From positions 20,987-84,986 of the forward strand of contig JAKAWG010000013.1 of the NCBI GenBank assembly GCA_021817045.1: a stretch of 64,000 nt of DNA. Reading direction: 5' to 3'. The notes beneath the pieces are model-generated. The model was not told the DNA's origin. It worked only from the letters and a program-made list of their open reading frames with translations, and ran no database searches. The stretch is from Acidobacteriota bacterium (GTDB lineage: Bacteria > Acidobacteriota > Terriglobia > UBA7540). Below, piece by piece: positions 8,922-17,835 of the stretch. The position numbers and the translations under genes are program-made. Each line of letters starts with the position of its first letter. Within the stretch, counting starts at the first letter, position 1.

Positions 8922-9890
8922 GTGACACAGCGTGATTTCAATCAAGCTTCGGCAGTCGCAGCCGACTTACTGGCGCAACTCCAGGCAACCATCGGCGACG
9001 TGATCCGCGGCAAGGATGAGGCGATCCGCCTTGCGATTGTTGCTTTGCTGGCGCGCGGGCACCTGCTGATCGAAGACGTTCCCGGAGTCGGCAAGACGAC
9101 GCTTGCGCGCGCCCTGGCTCGATCGATCAGTTGCGACTTCCAGCGCATCCAATTCACTTCCGATATGCTGCCCTCGGATGTGACGGGCGTCAGCGTCTTC
9201 AACCAGCAGACACGGCAATTTGAGTTTCGGCCCGGCCCGATTTTCGCCCACATCGTGCTTGCCGACGAGATCAACCGCACCACGCCCAAAACGCAAAGCG
9301 CGCTCCTGGAAGCGATGAACGAAGCGCAAGTCACGGTGGATAACAAGACCATGCCCCTGCCGCGGCCGTTCATGGTGGTGGCGACGCAGAATCCGGTCGA
9401 GCACCACGGCACCTTCCCCATTCCCGAGTCGCAGTTGGATCGGTTTCTGATGCGGCTGGAAATCGGGTATCCGCCGCCCGAGAGCGAAAGACAAATTCTC
9501 CGAGCCGCAAGCTCCGAGCCCGTGGTGGACATCGAGCCGGTCCTGACGGCCGAAGAAGTGGTGGAAATTCAGGAATCCGCAGCCCTGATCAGCGTGGATG
9601 AAGACCTGCTTGGTTACGTGTTGGCGCTGGTTGAGAAAACCCGCCGGCACGAGGAACTCAGCCTGGGCGTGAGCCCGCGGGGATCAAAATCTCTGGTCCG
9701 TGCCGCGCAGGCGATGGCCTTGCTCGACGGGCGCAGTTATTGCATCCCGGATGACTTCAAGAGTCTTGCGATCCCCGTTTTCGCACATCGCTGCGTTGTG
9801 AACTCACGCCACGCATCGCCGCTCAAGAAGGCCTCCCATGCGGAGGTGATCCTGCGGGAAATTGTGGAAGAGACGCCCGTACCGTTATGA
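8922..9890 (+). CDS. moxR: MoxR-family AAA+ ATPase
   Basis: A 322-residue AAA+ chaperone-like ATPase that starts at GTG 8922. Walker A is GVPGVGKTTLARAL (about 44-57), Walker B is HIVLADEINR followed by TTPKTQSALLEAM, and sensor 1 is VVATQNPVEHHGTFPIPESQLDRF. The C-terminal lid has the LGVSPRGSKSLVRAAQA sequence typical of MoxR. MoxR proteins usually act with a DUF58 partner in assembly or maturation of envelope complexes, and a DUF58 gene follows 283 bases downstream. Confidence 0.92.
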   Translation: MTQRDFNQASAVAADLLAQLQATIGDVIRGKDEAIRLAIVALLARGHLLIEDVPGVGKTTLARALARSISCDFQRIQFTSDMLPSDVTGVSVFNQQTRQFEFRPGPIFAHIVLADEINRTTPKTQSALLEAMNEAQVTVDNKTMPLPRPFMVVATQNPVEHHGTFPIPESQLDRFLMRLEIGYPPPESERQILRAASSEPVVDIEPVLTAEEVVEIQESAALISVDEDLLGYVLALVEKTRRHEELSLGVSPRGSKSLVRAAQAMALLDGRSYCIPDDFKSLAIPVFAHRCVVNSRHASPLKKASHAEVILREIVEETPVPL

Positions 9891-9940
9891 AGCGGCTGCG
9901 CGGGCCAGTGGCCGGGCGCTGGAGCGACGCGCACAAAAAA

Positions 9941-10128
9941 GTCAAAGGTCAAAAGTCAAAAGACACCCGTATGCGTCATCGCACACCTCCCAAACACCGG
10001 GATGTATGCGCCACTCCGAATTAAATCTCTATGTAGGTCGTCAAATTGGTATCAAAGGTCAAAAGTCGAAAGTGAAAGGTCAAGAGCCGCGCTCGTGTTG
10101 TGCATGCTTTTAACTTTTGATCTTTGAC
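9941..10128. repeat. Heptamer (TCAAARG) tandem repeats, two direct clusters and one inverted
   Basis: The spacer between moxR and the DUF58 gene holds runs of the 7-base unit TCAAAGG/TCAAAAG at 9942-9962 and 10052-10085. A reverse-complement version lies at 10112-10128 (ACTTTTGATCTTTGACT). The second and third clusters could pair in RNA. Confidence 0.6.
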
Positions 10129-10173
10129 TTCTTCGCAAAGACCGGCGCTCCAGCAAATAGCCGCCAGGGACTT

Positions 10174-11490
10174 ATGTCTGAGGGCCGCGATCGTCGCAAT
10201 CCCCTAAACTGGAAGCGCATTCTCGGGGCCGGCGTGGGCTTGGCCGCTTCCTTCTTTCTGGCCCTTGATGCGACCGCGTTGGAGCAGCACGGACGTTTCC
10301 GGCTGGGAGCGCTGCTTGCAGGTACGGCGCTGTTGGTGGCCGCAATCGCCGCGATCACCGTATTGCCGGGCCTGGTGAAGCGGACGGTTTTCGGCCGCTG
10401 GATGTCGCGGACGCGTTTCGAATTGACCCGCGAAGGCGCGGCTTACCTACTCATCATTCTGCTCATCACTCTCGCCTCTCTCAACACCGGAAATAACCTG
10501 CTATTCATGATCCTTACCATTCTGTTTGCAGGAATTCTTGCCTCCGGTCTGTGCTCGAAAATGGTTTTGGCGGGAATCGAGCTGGAGCTGAGTGTTCCTG
10601 AGCACGTGTTCGCGGGACAACCAACCTCGGCTCGCCTGAAACTGAGGAACACCAAGCGCCGCCTTCCTTCCTTCTCCATCACCGTAAGCTCAGGAACCTC
10701 GAAGCCAGGCCGAGGAGCTTCGTCGATGAGGCCATTACAATCGCCCGGCGGCGTCCTGAACGAGCCCATATACGCGCCCTACGTTCCCAGCCGTGGAACC
10801 GTCACGCAGCATGTGACGCTGAAATTTGCGCGGCGCGGACGTTACGGCCAGGATGCGTTCATGATCCGCTCAAAATTCCCTTTTGGGATCTTGCGTTGTG
10901 TGCGGTTTTTGCCGTGGCGCTGCGAAGTGCTCGTCTTTCCGGCAATCCTGCCGACAGCGAAGATTGCCCGCCTGCTACATCACTCGACCGCGGAACTCGA
11001 GCGGGCGAGAAAGGGCCGAGGAGAAGACATTTACGCGATTCGTGACTACCGGGAGGGTGACTCCGCGCGGCACGTCCACTGGAAAGGGACGGCAAAGACG
11101 CAGCGGCTGAAAGTGCGGGAATTCAGCGAGCAGGAAGAGAACTGCCTGACCCTCATTTTTGACACCGGAACGGCCGGAACAGACGCCGCGACGCTCGAAA
11201 AGTTTGAAAAGCTGGTTTCGCTTGGTGCTTCGGTGGCCTGGAGCTTATCCGAAACGGGGGTGCGGCTGCAATTCTTGAGCGCCGGCTTTTCGAGCCCGAT
11301 GGCGCCAGCCGCGGACGTGATTTATCTGCTTCTCGAATGGTTGGCTACGGTCGAGCCGGACTCTTCGCCTCATGCCGGCGGGTTTCTGGCTTCTGTCAGC
11401 GCGGCGACTGACGGATTCCCGGTCATTTTCACAATGAAGGAGGACGGGCCGGATATCCCCGAAGGGGCGATGGTGGTTACCCCCAATTAG
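10174..11490 (+). CDS. DUF58 domain membrane protein, MoxR partner
   Basis: A 438-residue protein with paired N-terminal membrane helices (about 15-75) and another pair near 90-130 (AYLLIILLITLASLNTGNNLLFMI). The DUF58 motif follows at about 295-330: YAIRDYREGDSARHVHWKGTA. Downstream, LTLIFDTG gives a vWA-like fold. I chose ATG 10174 because the earlier in-frame TTG at 10117 lies inside the heptamer repeat. The order moxR-DUF58 is the classic arrangement; the vWA/TPR partners often found next are missing here. Confidence 0.85.
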   Translation: MSEGRDRRNPLNWKRILGAGVGLAASFFLALDATALEQHGRFRLGALLAGTALLVAAIAAITVLPGLVKRTVFGRWMSRTRFELTREGAAYLLIILLITLASLNTGNNLLFMILTILFAGILASGLCSKMVLAGIELELSVPEHVFAGQPTSARLKLRNTKRRLPSFSITVSSGTSKPGRGASSMRPLQSPGGVLNEPIYAPYVPSRGTVTQHVTLKFARRGRYGQDAFMIRSKFPFGILRCVRFLPWRCEVLVFPAILPTAKIARLLHHSTAELERARKGRGEDIYAIRDYREGDSARHVHWKGTAKTQRLKVREFSEQEENCLTLIFDTGTAGTDAATLEKFEKLVSLGASVAWSLSETGVRLQFLSAGFSSPMAPAADVIYLLLEWLATVEPDSSPHAGGFLASVSAATDGFPVIFTMKEDGPDIPEGAMVVTPN

Positions 11491-11511
11491 CGCCGACTTG
11501 ACTCTCATTGC

Positions 11512-11542
11512 GTCACGGCACGGCTTGAGCGGTGCCCTGACA
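11512..11542. repeat. Imperfect inverted repeat between convergent genes
   Basis: GTCACGGCACG pairs with GGTGCCCTGAC around a short centre. It resembles the REP-like hairpin at 2148-2181 and lies where DUF58 and cydB transcription converge, so it may help end both transcripts. There is no T-tract. Confidence 0.4.
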
Positions 11543-11558
11543 CATCTCAGGCTCGGTG

Positions 11559-12575
11559 TCAATAGTGCCCGTGCTCTCGCACCTGGACCTTGCCGGAAAA
11601 AGTTCGATGGACGTAGATCATGTATAGAATCACCGCCACCATGCCGACGACATTGGCCAGGAGCGAATCGCGCAGGGCGCGTGGCGAAGAGGCGGCATTG
11701 TAAATGGTGAGGCTATACGCGGGGTTGAGGGTTGAAGTGAGCAAATTCGGATAGACGGTGAGGGCCGCCGAGCCCAGTAGGCCGGCGATGACGGCAGTGG
11801 AAGACCATAGCGACAAGCGATCCCGCTCGTTGGTGCGCGCGATAAATCCGCCCACGAACCCTGCCACCACAAGCAGCGGCAGAACAAATCCCTCGGGATA
11901 GGCTAGGAAGTTCACACCCGCGTCCTGGCGCACTGCAAAGGTCGCAACCGTGGCGGCAAGCGTGAGTGCTAGCGCCACCCAGAACAGCACCGATGCCGCC
12001 TTTCGGCTTCGTTCAAGCATTTCGCCTTCCGTTTTGACGCGAAGATAATTCGTTCCGTGCCAGGCGAGTGCGGCCAGAGCAAAAATCCCGGTGAGGAGGG
12101 AGTAGGGGTTCAGAAGGAGGGTAAAAGTTCCCTGGAAATATCCGTCTGCTCCCACCGGCAGGCCGCGCAGGACGTTTCCCAGCGCCACGCCCAGCAGCAG
12201 GGCGACGAGAAGACTTCCCAGCCAGAAACCGGTATCCCAGAAGGTGCGCCAGAGAGGGTGGGGTAACTGGCTGCGGAACTCAATAGAAATGCCCCTCAGA
12301 ATCAGGAGCCAGAGCACGACCATCAGCGCCAGATAAAAGCCGCTGAAGCCAGAGGCATAGACACGCGGGAACGACACTACCATCATTCCTCCCGCCGCCA
12401 GTAGCCACACCTCGTTTCCGTTCCAGACGGGTCCGATGGCATTCAGCGAGGTCCTCCTTTGCTCGTCACCACGGGCAATCCAAAGGTGAAGGGTGCCGAC
12501 CCCCAGGTCGTAGCCGTCGAGCAGCGCGTAAACCGCTAGCATGCCGCTAAGAACCCAAAACCAGATAATGTTCAC
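11559..12575 (-). CDS. cydB: Cytochrome bd oxidase subunit II
   Basis: A 338-residue integral membrane subunit of the quinol oxidase that reduces oxygen to water. The N-terminal signature WFWVLSGMLAVYALLDGYDLGVG and GPVWNGNEVWLLAAGG are both diagnostic of CydB. About eight membrane segments follow, with the conserved FRSQ stretch near residue 100. It starts four bases after the cydA stop, so the two are translated from one message. No cydX-like short gene or cydDC transporter is adjacent. Confidence 0.95.
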   Translation of the reverse strand: MNIIWFWVLSGMLAVYALLDGYDLGVGTLHLWIARGDEQRRTSLNAIGPVWNGNEVWLLAAGGMMVVSFPRVYASGFSGFYLALMVVLWLLILRGISIEFRSQLPHPLWRTFWDTGFWLGSLLVALLLGVALGNVLRGLPVGADGYFQGTFTLLLNPYSLLTGIFALAALAWHGTNYLRVKTEGEMLERSRKAASVLFWVALALTLAATVATFAVRQDAGVNFLAYPEGFVLPLLVVAGFVGGFIARTNERDRLSLWSSTAVIAGLLGSAALTVYPNLLTSTLNPAYSLTIYNAASSPRALRDSLLANVVGMVAVILYMIYVHRTFSGKVQVREHGHY

Positions 12576-12579
12576 TGGC

Positions 12580-13899
12580 TTACACCTCCTCTGGCCCGTT
12601 CCAAATAATTCGCCCCACCAGGAAGCAGAAAAGCAGCCCCAGGAGGAGATAAAGCCCAGCGAAGCCGAGCGTGGTAAAGACCGTCTCTCCAGCGGCCACG
12701 TTGGCGGAAGTACCGGCGGCTGTTTTCAACAGGCCGTAAACCACCCAGGGCTGGCGGCCCACTTCCGTCACCACCCATCCCGCTTCATTGGCGATATAAG
12801 GGAACGGTATGGCCAGCATAAGCGACCATAGGAACCAGCGGGTCGAATAGACTTTTCCCCACAACAGCAGAAACAAGCCCACCAGCATTTGCGCGATGAA
12901 AATGGTCCCGAGACCTGCCATGATGTGGTAGGTGTAATAGGTCAGTTCGACCGGAGGCCAAAGGTCCTTGGGATAACTATTCAGGCCCTCCACCGTGGCC
13001 CGGAGGTTGCCATAAGCAAGAAAACTTAAGAACTCGGGGACGTAAACCGGATCAATCAGGCGCTGGTGCGGTGTGTCGGGCATGCCAATGATCGCGATTG
13101 GCGCGCCCTTTTCCGTTTCAAAGAGGCCTTCCATGGTTGCCAGCTTCAAAGGCTGGTATCGCACCACGTCGCGGCTGTTCATGTCGCCGGTGGGGAACAG
13201 TTGGGTGAGCGACAAGATGACGCCGGCAACAACCGCTACCTTAACGGACAGGCGAGCAAAATTCGTGTGCCGCCCGGAGAGGATATAGAACGCACCTACG
13301 CCGCCCATAACAAAAGCGGCCGCGAGCAGCGCCCCGTTGATTACGTGTGCGTATTGCCACCCCGCAAAGGGATTGAGAAGAACTGCCCAGAAGGATTGCA
13401 GTCGGATGCCTCCAGAGGGCTCCAAACTATAACCGACCGGATGCTGCATCCAGGCGTTCGTGGCGACGATGAAGTAGCCTGACAGAAGCGACCCTGCGGA
13501 CACTCCTACTCCCGACATGCAGTGAACCCAGCGCTTGACGCGGTTCTCGCCAAACAAAAAGAGACCGAGGAAGCCCGATTCCAGAAAGAAAGCGTAAACA
13601 CCTTCGAGCGGCAAGGTCTGACCGAAAACGCCTCCGCCCAAAGCTGACATGCGGCTCCAGTTGGTTCCGAATTCGAATTCGAGCGGAATACCGGTAACCA
13701 CGCCCAGCGCGAAGTTCACCGCGAAGATTCGTACCCAGAATTTCGCCGCATTCATGTAACGCCTGTCTCCGGTGATCAGGTGCAGAACTGAAAAGAGGGC
13801 AATAAAAAAGCCCAGGCCCATGGTCAATATTGGAAAGAGATAATGAAACATCACGGTCAGAGCGAACTGGATGCGATGTGCAAAGACCGCTGTCTTCAT
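12580..13899 (-). CDS. cydA: Cytochrome bd oxidase subunit I, short Q-loop type
   Basis: A 439-residue heme-bearing subunit. Heme and proton-path residues match E. coli numbering closely: His19 (VMFHYLFP), Glu99 (PLEGVYA), Glu107 (FLESGF) and His185 (QYAHVINGA). GRQPW lies near the C-terminus. The Q-loop between FPTGDMNSRDV and WPPVELTYY is short and the protein is about 80 residues shorter than E. coli CydA, which groups it with the short Q-loop or cyanide-insensitive enzymes. The start at ATG 13899 gives the expected MKTAVFAHRIQFALT terminus. Confidence 0.95.
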   Translation of the reverse strand: MKTAVFAHRIQFALTVMFHYLFPILTMGLGFFIALFSVLHLITGDRRYMNAAKFWVRIFAVNFALGVVTGIPLEFEFGTNWSRMSALGGGVFGQTLPLEGVYAFFLESGFLGLFLFGENRVKRWVHCMSGVGVSAGSLLSGYFIVATNAWMQHPVGYSLEPSGGIRLQSFWAVLLNPFAGWQYAHVINGALLAAAFVMGGVGAFYILSGRHTNFARLSVKVAVVAGVILSLTQLFPTGDMNSRDVVRYQPLKLATMEGLFETEKGAPIAIIGMPDTPHQRLIDPVYVPEFLSFLAYGNLRATVEGLNSYPKDLWPPVELTYYTYHIMAGLGTIFIAQMLVGLFLLLWGKVYSTRWFLWSLMLAIPFPYIANEAGWVVTEVGRQPWVVYGLLKTAAGTSANVAAGETVFTTLGFAGLYLLLGLLFCFLVGRIIWNGPEEV

Positions 13900-14233
13900 G
13901 TCAGAATCCTCTCCTCACTCGTCCGGCAGATTTCAAGGGCGTGCCGTCGCTTTCGGTTTGCACCGTCACGCGCGTCATTCGTGCCGTCTATGCGCAGGCA
14001 CACAAAGGTAAGATTGCCACGTTCCCCAGATCGTGTTCTGGCTGGAATGCCGGCAGGCCAGAGATATGCTAACAGAACGCGGCTGCTTCTGCTACAAGGT
14101 GTGACCGCGACTTGTTGACGGAGCGAAGTTCACGTGCGACCATTGATATCGGTGAACATACGAGATATTAGTGTAACGAGATAGGCGTGTGAATACCGAG
14201 CTAAAAATGGGGGACAAGGAACCAGGGGCCGTG
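13900..14233. promoter_or_regulatory. Divergent spacer between cydAB and the larA-like gene
   Basis: About 330 bases that must hold the promoters of both divergent transcripts. I could not pick out a convincing -35/-10 pair or a symmetric operator by eye. Confidence 0.3.
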
Positions 14234-15532
14234 ATGACCGAGGTTCCTTACGGACGCGGACACTGGCGTCTGAGGCTGCCGTCAGAAGCGGCGGTGGAGA
14301 CGCTGTCGTCGCGCCGCGTTACTCCGCTTGCCGACCCGATGGCTGCTGTTCGCGATGCTCTGAAGCAACCCATTGGAACGCGCCCGCTTCGGGAGTTGGT
14401 ACGGAGAGGCGAGCGAGTTGCCATTGTCGTAAACGATGTGACGCGCCTGGTCCGCACCGACCTCTTCCTGCCCGTGCTGGTTGAAGAACTCAATGCGGCC
14501 GGCATTCCCGACCGGGATCTTCTGGTGATCTTTGCGCTTGGGAACCATCGCCGCCAGACGCCGGAAGAGCGGCAAAGGATTGTCGGCGAGAGCCTCGCCG
14601 GAAGACTTGAGCTTGTCGATCATGATTGCCGCGAGGCCGAGAACCTGGTACACATCGGGCGGACGAGGCGTGGAAACGAGGCGTGGGTTAACCGTCGGGT
14701 CTGGGAGGCGGACCGCGTTATTCTGACCGGCGAGATCATTTATCACCTGATTGCCGGGTACAGCGGAGGGCGCAAGAGCCTTTTCCCAGGCGTCGCGGGC
14801 GCTGAGTTCATCCGTGTTAATCACCGGATGATTTTCGAGCCGGGTTGCGGAGTTGGCGTCCTCGAAGGCAATCCCGCGCATGAAGACCTTCTTGAAGCGT
14901 GTCGCCTGTTTGACCCCGACTTCATTCTCAACGTCATTCTTAGCCCGGCTGGCGAACTCCTGAACGTGGTTGCGGGCCATTACGAACTCGCCCATCAGGC
15001 CGGTTGCAATCTAGTTGATCAGATTTACGGTGTTCGGGTGGAGGGTGCGTATGAAACCGTTATCGCCAGCGCCGGAGGCTACCCTCTGGATCTCGACCTT
15101 CGGCAGGCGAACAAAGGAATGGAAAATGCCGCGCGCGCCGTGCGGGACGGAGGAAGCTTGCTTTACTTTGCGGAATGCGGGGAAGGGGCTGGAAGTCGCG
15201 CGCTGGAGGAATGGGCTGGCCGGTTCGCCAGCGCGGCGGAATTCGAGAAGGCGCTTCGGGAAGACTTTGTGGTTGGCGCGCACAAAGCCTACTGGCTGGC
15301 GCGCCTGGCGGAACGGGTTCGAGTTTATCTGGTTTCGAGCCTCGACCCGGAATTTGTTCGCAAGTGCCGTCTCCATCCGGTCGAGCACCCCGAAGCACTG
15401 GCCAAAGAGTTGCTAGCCGGGCGCGGACAACGTATTGGGTATATGCCCAGCGCGAGTTTTACCCTGCCGGTCGCAACCGCCGGGGATGAGCGCGTCCGCA
15501 CTGGCGAATGTTTGAGTGTCGGAAAGGAGTGA
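14234..15532 (+). CDS. LarA-family (DUF2088) nickel-pincer racemase/epimerase homologue
   Basis: A 432-residue LarA-like enzyme. LarA proteins use a nickel-pincer nucleotide cofactor to racemise or epimerise 2-hydroxyacids. Residues equivalent to the LarA active site are visible: NDVTRLVR, ALGNHRRQTPEE, and IIYHLIAGYSGGRKSLFPGVAG followed by VNHRMIF, which supply the pincer lysine and nickel histidines. HEDLLEACRL follows. I chose ATG 14234 because AGGGG precedes it; GTG 14189 would add 15 residues. No larB, larC or larE is nearby. It lies 5 bases before an aldehyde dehydrogenase gene, so its substrate is probably a hydroxyacid in the same catabolic route, not necessarily lactate. Confidence 0.8.
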   Translation: MTEVPYGRGHWRLRLPSEAAVETLSSRRVTPLADPMAAVRDALKQPIGTRPLRELVRRGERVAIVVNDVTRLVRTDLFLPVLVEELNAAGIPDRDLLVIFALGNHRRQTPEERQRIVGESLAGRLELVDHDCREAENLVHIGRTRRGNEAWVNRRVWEADRVILTGEIIYHLIAGYSGGRKSLFPGVAGAEFIRVNHRMIFEPGCGVGVLEGNPAHEDLLEACRLFDPDFILNVILSPAGELLNVVAGHYELAHQAGCNLVDQIYGVRVEGAYETVIASAGGYPLDLDLRQANKGMENAARAVRDGGSLLYFAECGEGAGSRALEEWAGRFASAAEFEKALREDFVVGAHKAYWLARLAERVRVYLVSSLDPEFVRKCRLHPVEHPEALAKELLAGRGQRIGYMPSASFTLPVATAGDERVRTGECLSVGKE

Positions 15533-15536
15533 CACG

Positions 15537-16981
15537 ATGGCAACCGTTGTGGCAGAAAGAAAGGAGTTTCCGCTTTGGATCGGGGGAAAGCCGGTCAAGA
15601 CAGATCGTTTACGCACCATCCGGGTGCCGTACGATGGAACTCCGGTCGCTGACGTTTGCGAAGCCGACGAGGCAATCTTCGAGCGCGCGGTCTCCGGCGG
15701 CTAGGGAGGGCGCGCGCGCGATGGCCGTACTCACGCTTTACGAGCGCGCCGAATTACTCGAACGCATCAGGGCCTTGCTGGCGCAAGATGCGGAAGAGTT
15801 CGCGCGCCTGATTGCGAGCGAAACCGGCAAGCCGATTCGCGAAGCGCGCGTGGAAGTCGAGCGGAGCCAGCAAACGCTTTTGGCTTCGGCGGATGGTGCT
15901 CGCAACCTGCACGGCGAGGTGATTCCGATGGAAGCGGCTCCGGCGGGTAAGGGGCGCTGGGCTATGACCGTCCGCGAGCCGGTTGGCATTGTGGGCGCCA
16001 TCACCCCATTTAATTTTCCGCTCAATCTGGCGATGCACAAGGTCGGACCCGCACTCGCCGCCGGAAACAGTGTGATTCACAAACCCTCGGAAAATACACC
16101 CCTGAGCGCACTGCGCTTCGCGCCGCTCGTTCACGAAGCTGGCGCTCCTGCGGGCGCCTATAACGTGGTGACAGGACCGGGCGAAACGGTTGAGAATTGG
16201 CTGGTGACGGACGAGCGCGTGGCGATGATCACATTCACCGGCAGCATTCCGGTGGGAGAGCAGATTCGCGCCAAAACCGGCCTGCGCCGCGTAGCGCTGG
16301 AAATGGGAAACAATTCGTCTTTGATCGTGGAGCCGGACGCGGATCTTGACTGGCTGGTACCGCGCTGCGTAACCGGCGGCTTCTCACATTCCGGTCAGGT
16401 CTGCATCTCGCTTCAGAACGTCTATGTTCACGAAAAGATCGCTGATCATTTCGCGGAGCGATTTGTGGAAACCGCCCGAAGCCTCAAGATCGGGCACCCG
16501 CTCGAAGAGGATACGGCCATCTCTTCTCTGATCAGCGTTGAAGCGGCCGAGCGCGTGGACTCTATGGATCGGCCAGGCGCGGAGTGCCAGCAGCCGCGTT
16601 CTGGCCGGTGGAGTCCGTCGCCAGGCTACCCTGGAGCCAACGATTCTCGGTGATGCCGATCCTCGACTGGACGTATGTGCGAAAGAGGTTTTCGGCCCTG
16701 TTGTTGCGCTTCACCGGTACAGGAAAATCGAGGATGCGATCACGCAGGTGAACACCGGCGATTACGGGCTGCAGGTCGGCGTCTGCACCCGCGACCTTGG
16801 TCGCGCCTTCCAGGCCGCCAAAGCCCTGCGATTCGGTGGGGTCATCCTGAACGACGTTCCGGCATATCGCGTCGATCAGATGCCGTACGGAGGCGTGAAG
16901 AAGAGCGGCATCGGCCGGGAAGGGCCGCGGTACGCAATCGAAGAAATGACGGAAATGAAGCTGATTTGCTGGAACACGTGA
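15537..16981 (+). pseudogene. Aldehyde dehydrogenase, interrupted by two frameshifts
   Basis: Reading frames in sequence give one NAD(P)-dependent aldehyde dehydrogenase of about 480 residues. Frame 1 runs from ATG 15537 (MATVVAERKEF) with a good GGAAAGGAG site and breaks near 15696-15702. Frame 2 carries ITPFNFPLNLAMHKVGPA, FTGSIPVG, LEMGNNSSLIV and the catalytic cysteine in SGQVCISLQNVY, and breaks near 16557-16566. Frame 3 finishes with KEVFGPVVALHRY and MPYGGVKKSGIGREGP to the stop at 16979. Each break is explained by one extra base. All key residues survive, so either the gene is newly dead or the assembly has two indels. It follows the LarA-like gene directly. Confidence 0.85.
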
Positions 16982-17039
16982 AGGAGTGCACCGCCGGTTG
17001 GCGGCCTCCAAGCGGCTGAGCGGTGAGGGGAGAAGAAAA

Positions 17040-17711
17040 ATGAAGCTGAGAATTCCTGAGAATCTGACGCAACGCGCGTACCGGGCGATTCGGGACGATA
17101 TTGTGAAGGGAAGGCTCAATGGAAAGCAACGGCTGACGGAAGCATTTTTCGTACGGAGATTGGGAGTGAGCAAGTCGCCGATTCGTGAGGCGCTGAACCG
17201 GCTAGAGGCAGACGGCTTAATCGTCATCGAGCCTCGCAAGGGGGCGTCGGTGGTGAGTTTGTCGGTTGAAGATGTCGACGAGATTTACGAGTTGCGCGAG
17301 ATTTTGGAGGCGGCGGCCATCCGGAACCTGGCAGCGGAGCCGAAGACGTGGCCCCGGCTGCGGGCGTCGCTCGATGAGGCTAAGCGGGCGTTGCGGGCGA
17401 ACGATAAGGCGGGTTACATTCTGGCGGACGCGGAGTTCCATGGTGTGATCGCGAAGGCCAATACGAATTCGCGGCTGCGGCGGTTTCTGGAGAGTATGCA
17501 CGGGCAAATGCTGGTACTTCGGCACCAGACCTATGAGCTTTCGAGCGGCCGCTCGGTGGTGGACCATGAGCAAATCCTGGAGGCGCTGGAGGAAGGTAAC
17601 CACGAGCGCGCCTCGCGGCTGATGACGGAGCACATTCACGCCGTACGCGCGAAGCTGGTGGAACACCTGAGGAGCTACTCAAACAAGATTACGCCCGGTC
17701 GCCGCACATGA
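17040..17711 (+). CDS. GntR family (FadR/FCD) transcriptional regulator
   Basis: A 223-residue regulator. The winged helix (about 5-70) includes QRAYRAIRDDIVKGRL and LGVSKSPIREALNRLEADGLI. The FCD ligand-binding domain (about 80-215) has ELREILEAAAIRNL, then the metal-binding pattern DAEFHGVIAKANTN, later histidine DHEQILEAL and HIHAVRAKL. The start at ATG 17040 follows GGGGAGAAG. FCD regulators commonly sense hydroxyacids or sugar acids, which fits the LarA-like gene and dehydrogenase just upstream that it probably controls. Confidence 0.9.
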   Translation: MKLRIPENLTQRAYRAIRDDIVKGRLNGKQRLTEAFFVRRLGVSKSPIREALNRLEADGLIVIEPRKGASVVSLSVEDVDEIYELREILEAAAIRNLAAEPKTWPRLRASLDEAKRALRANDKAGYILADAEFHGVIAKANTNSRLRRFLESMHGQMLVLRHQTYELSSGRSVVDHEQILEALEEGNHERASRLMTEHIHAVRAKLVEHLRSYSNKITPGRRT

Positions 17712-17835
17712 TACGCCGCGCCCGCCGGACCGAGGAACCCAGCTTGGTATCCAAGCCCGACAGGATGAGATAAACCGCAGCGATGCTCCCTTTCGCTGTC
17801 GCCCGCGGTACCGTACTGCCGGCTCTTATCACGGC

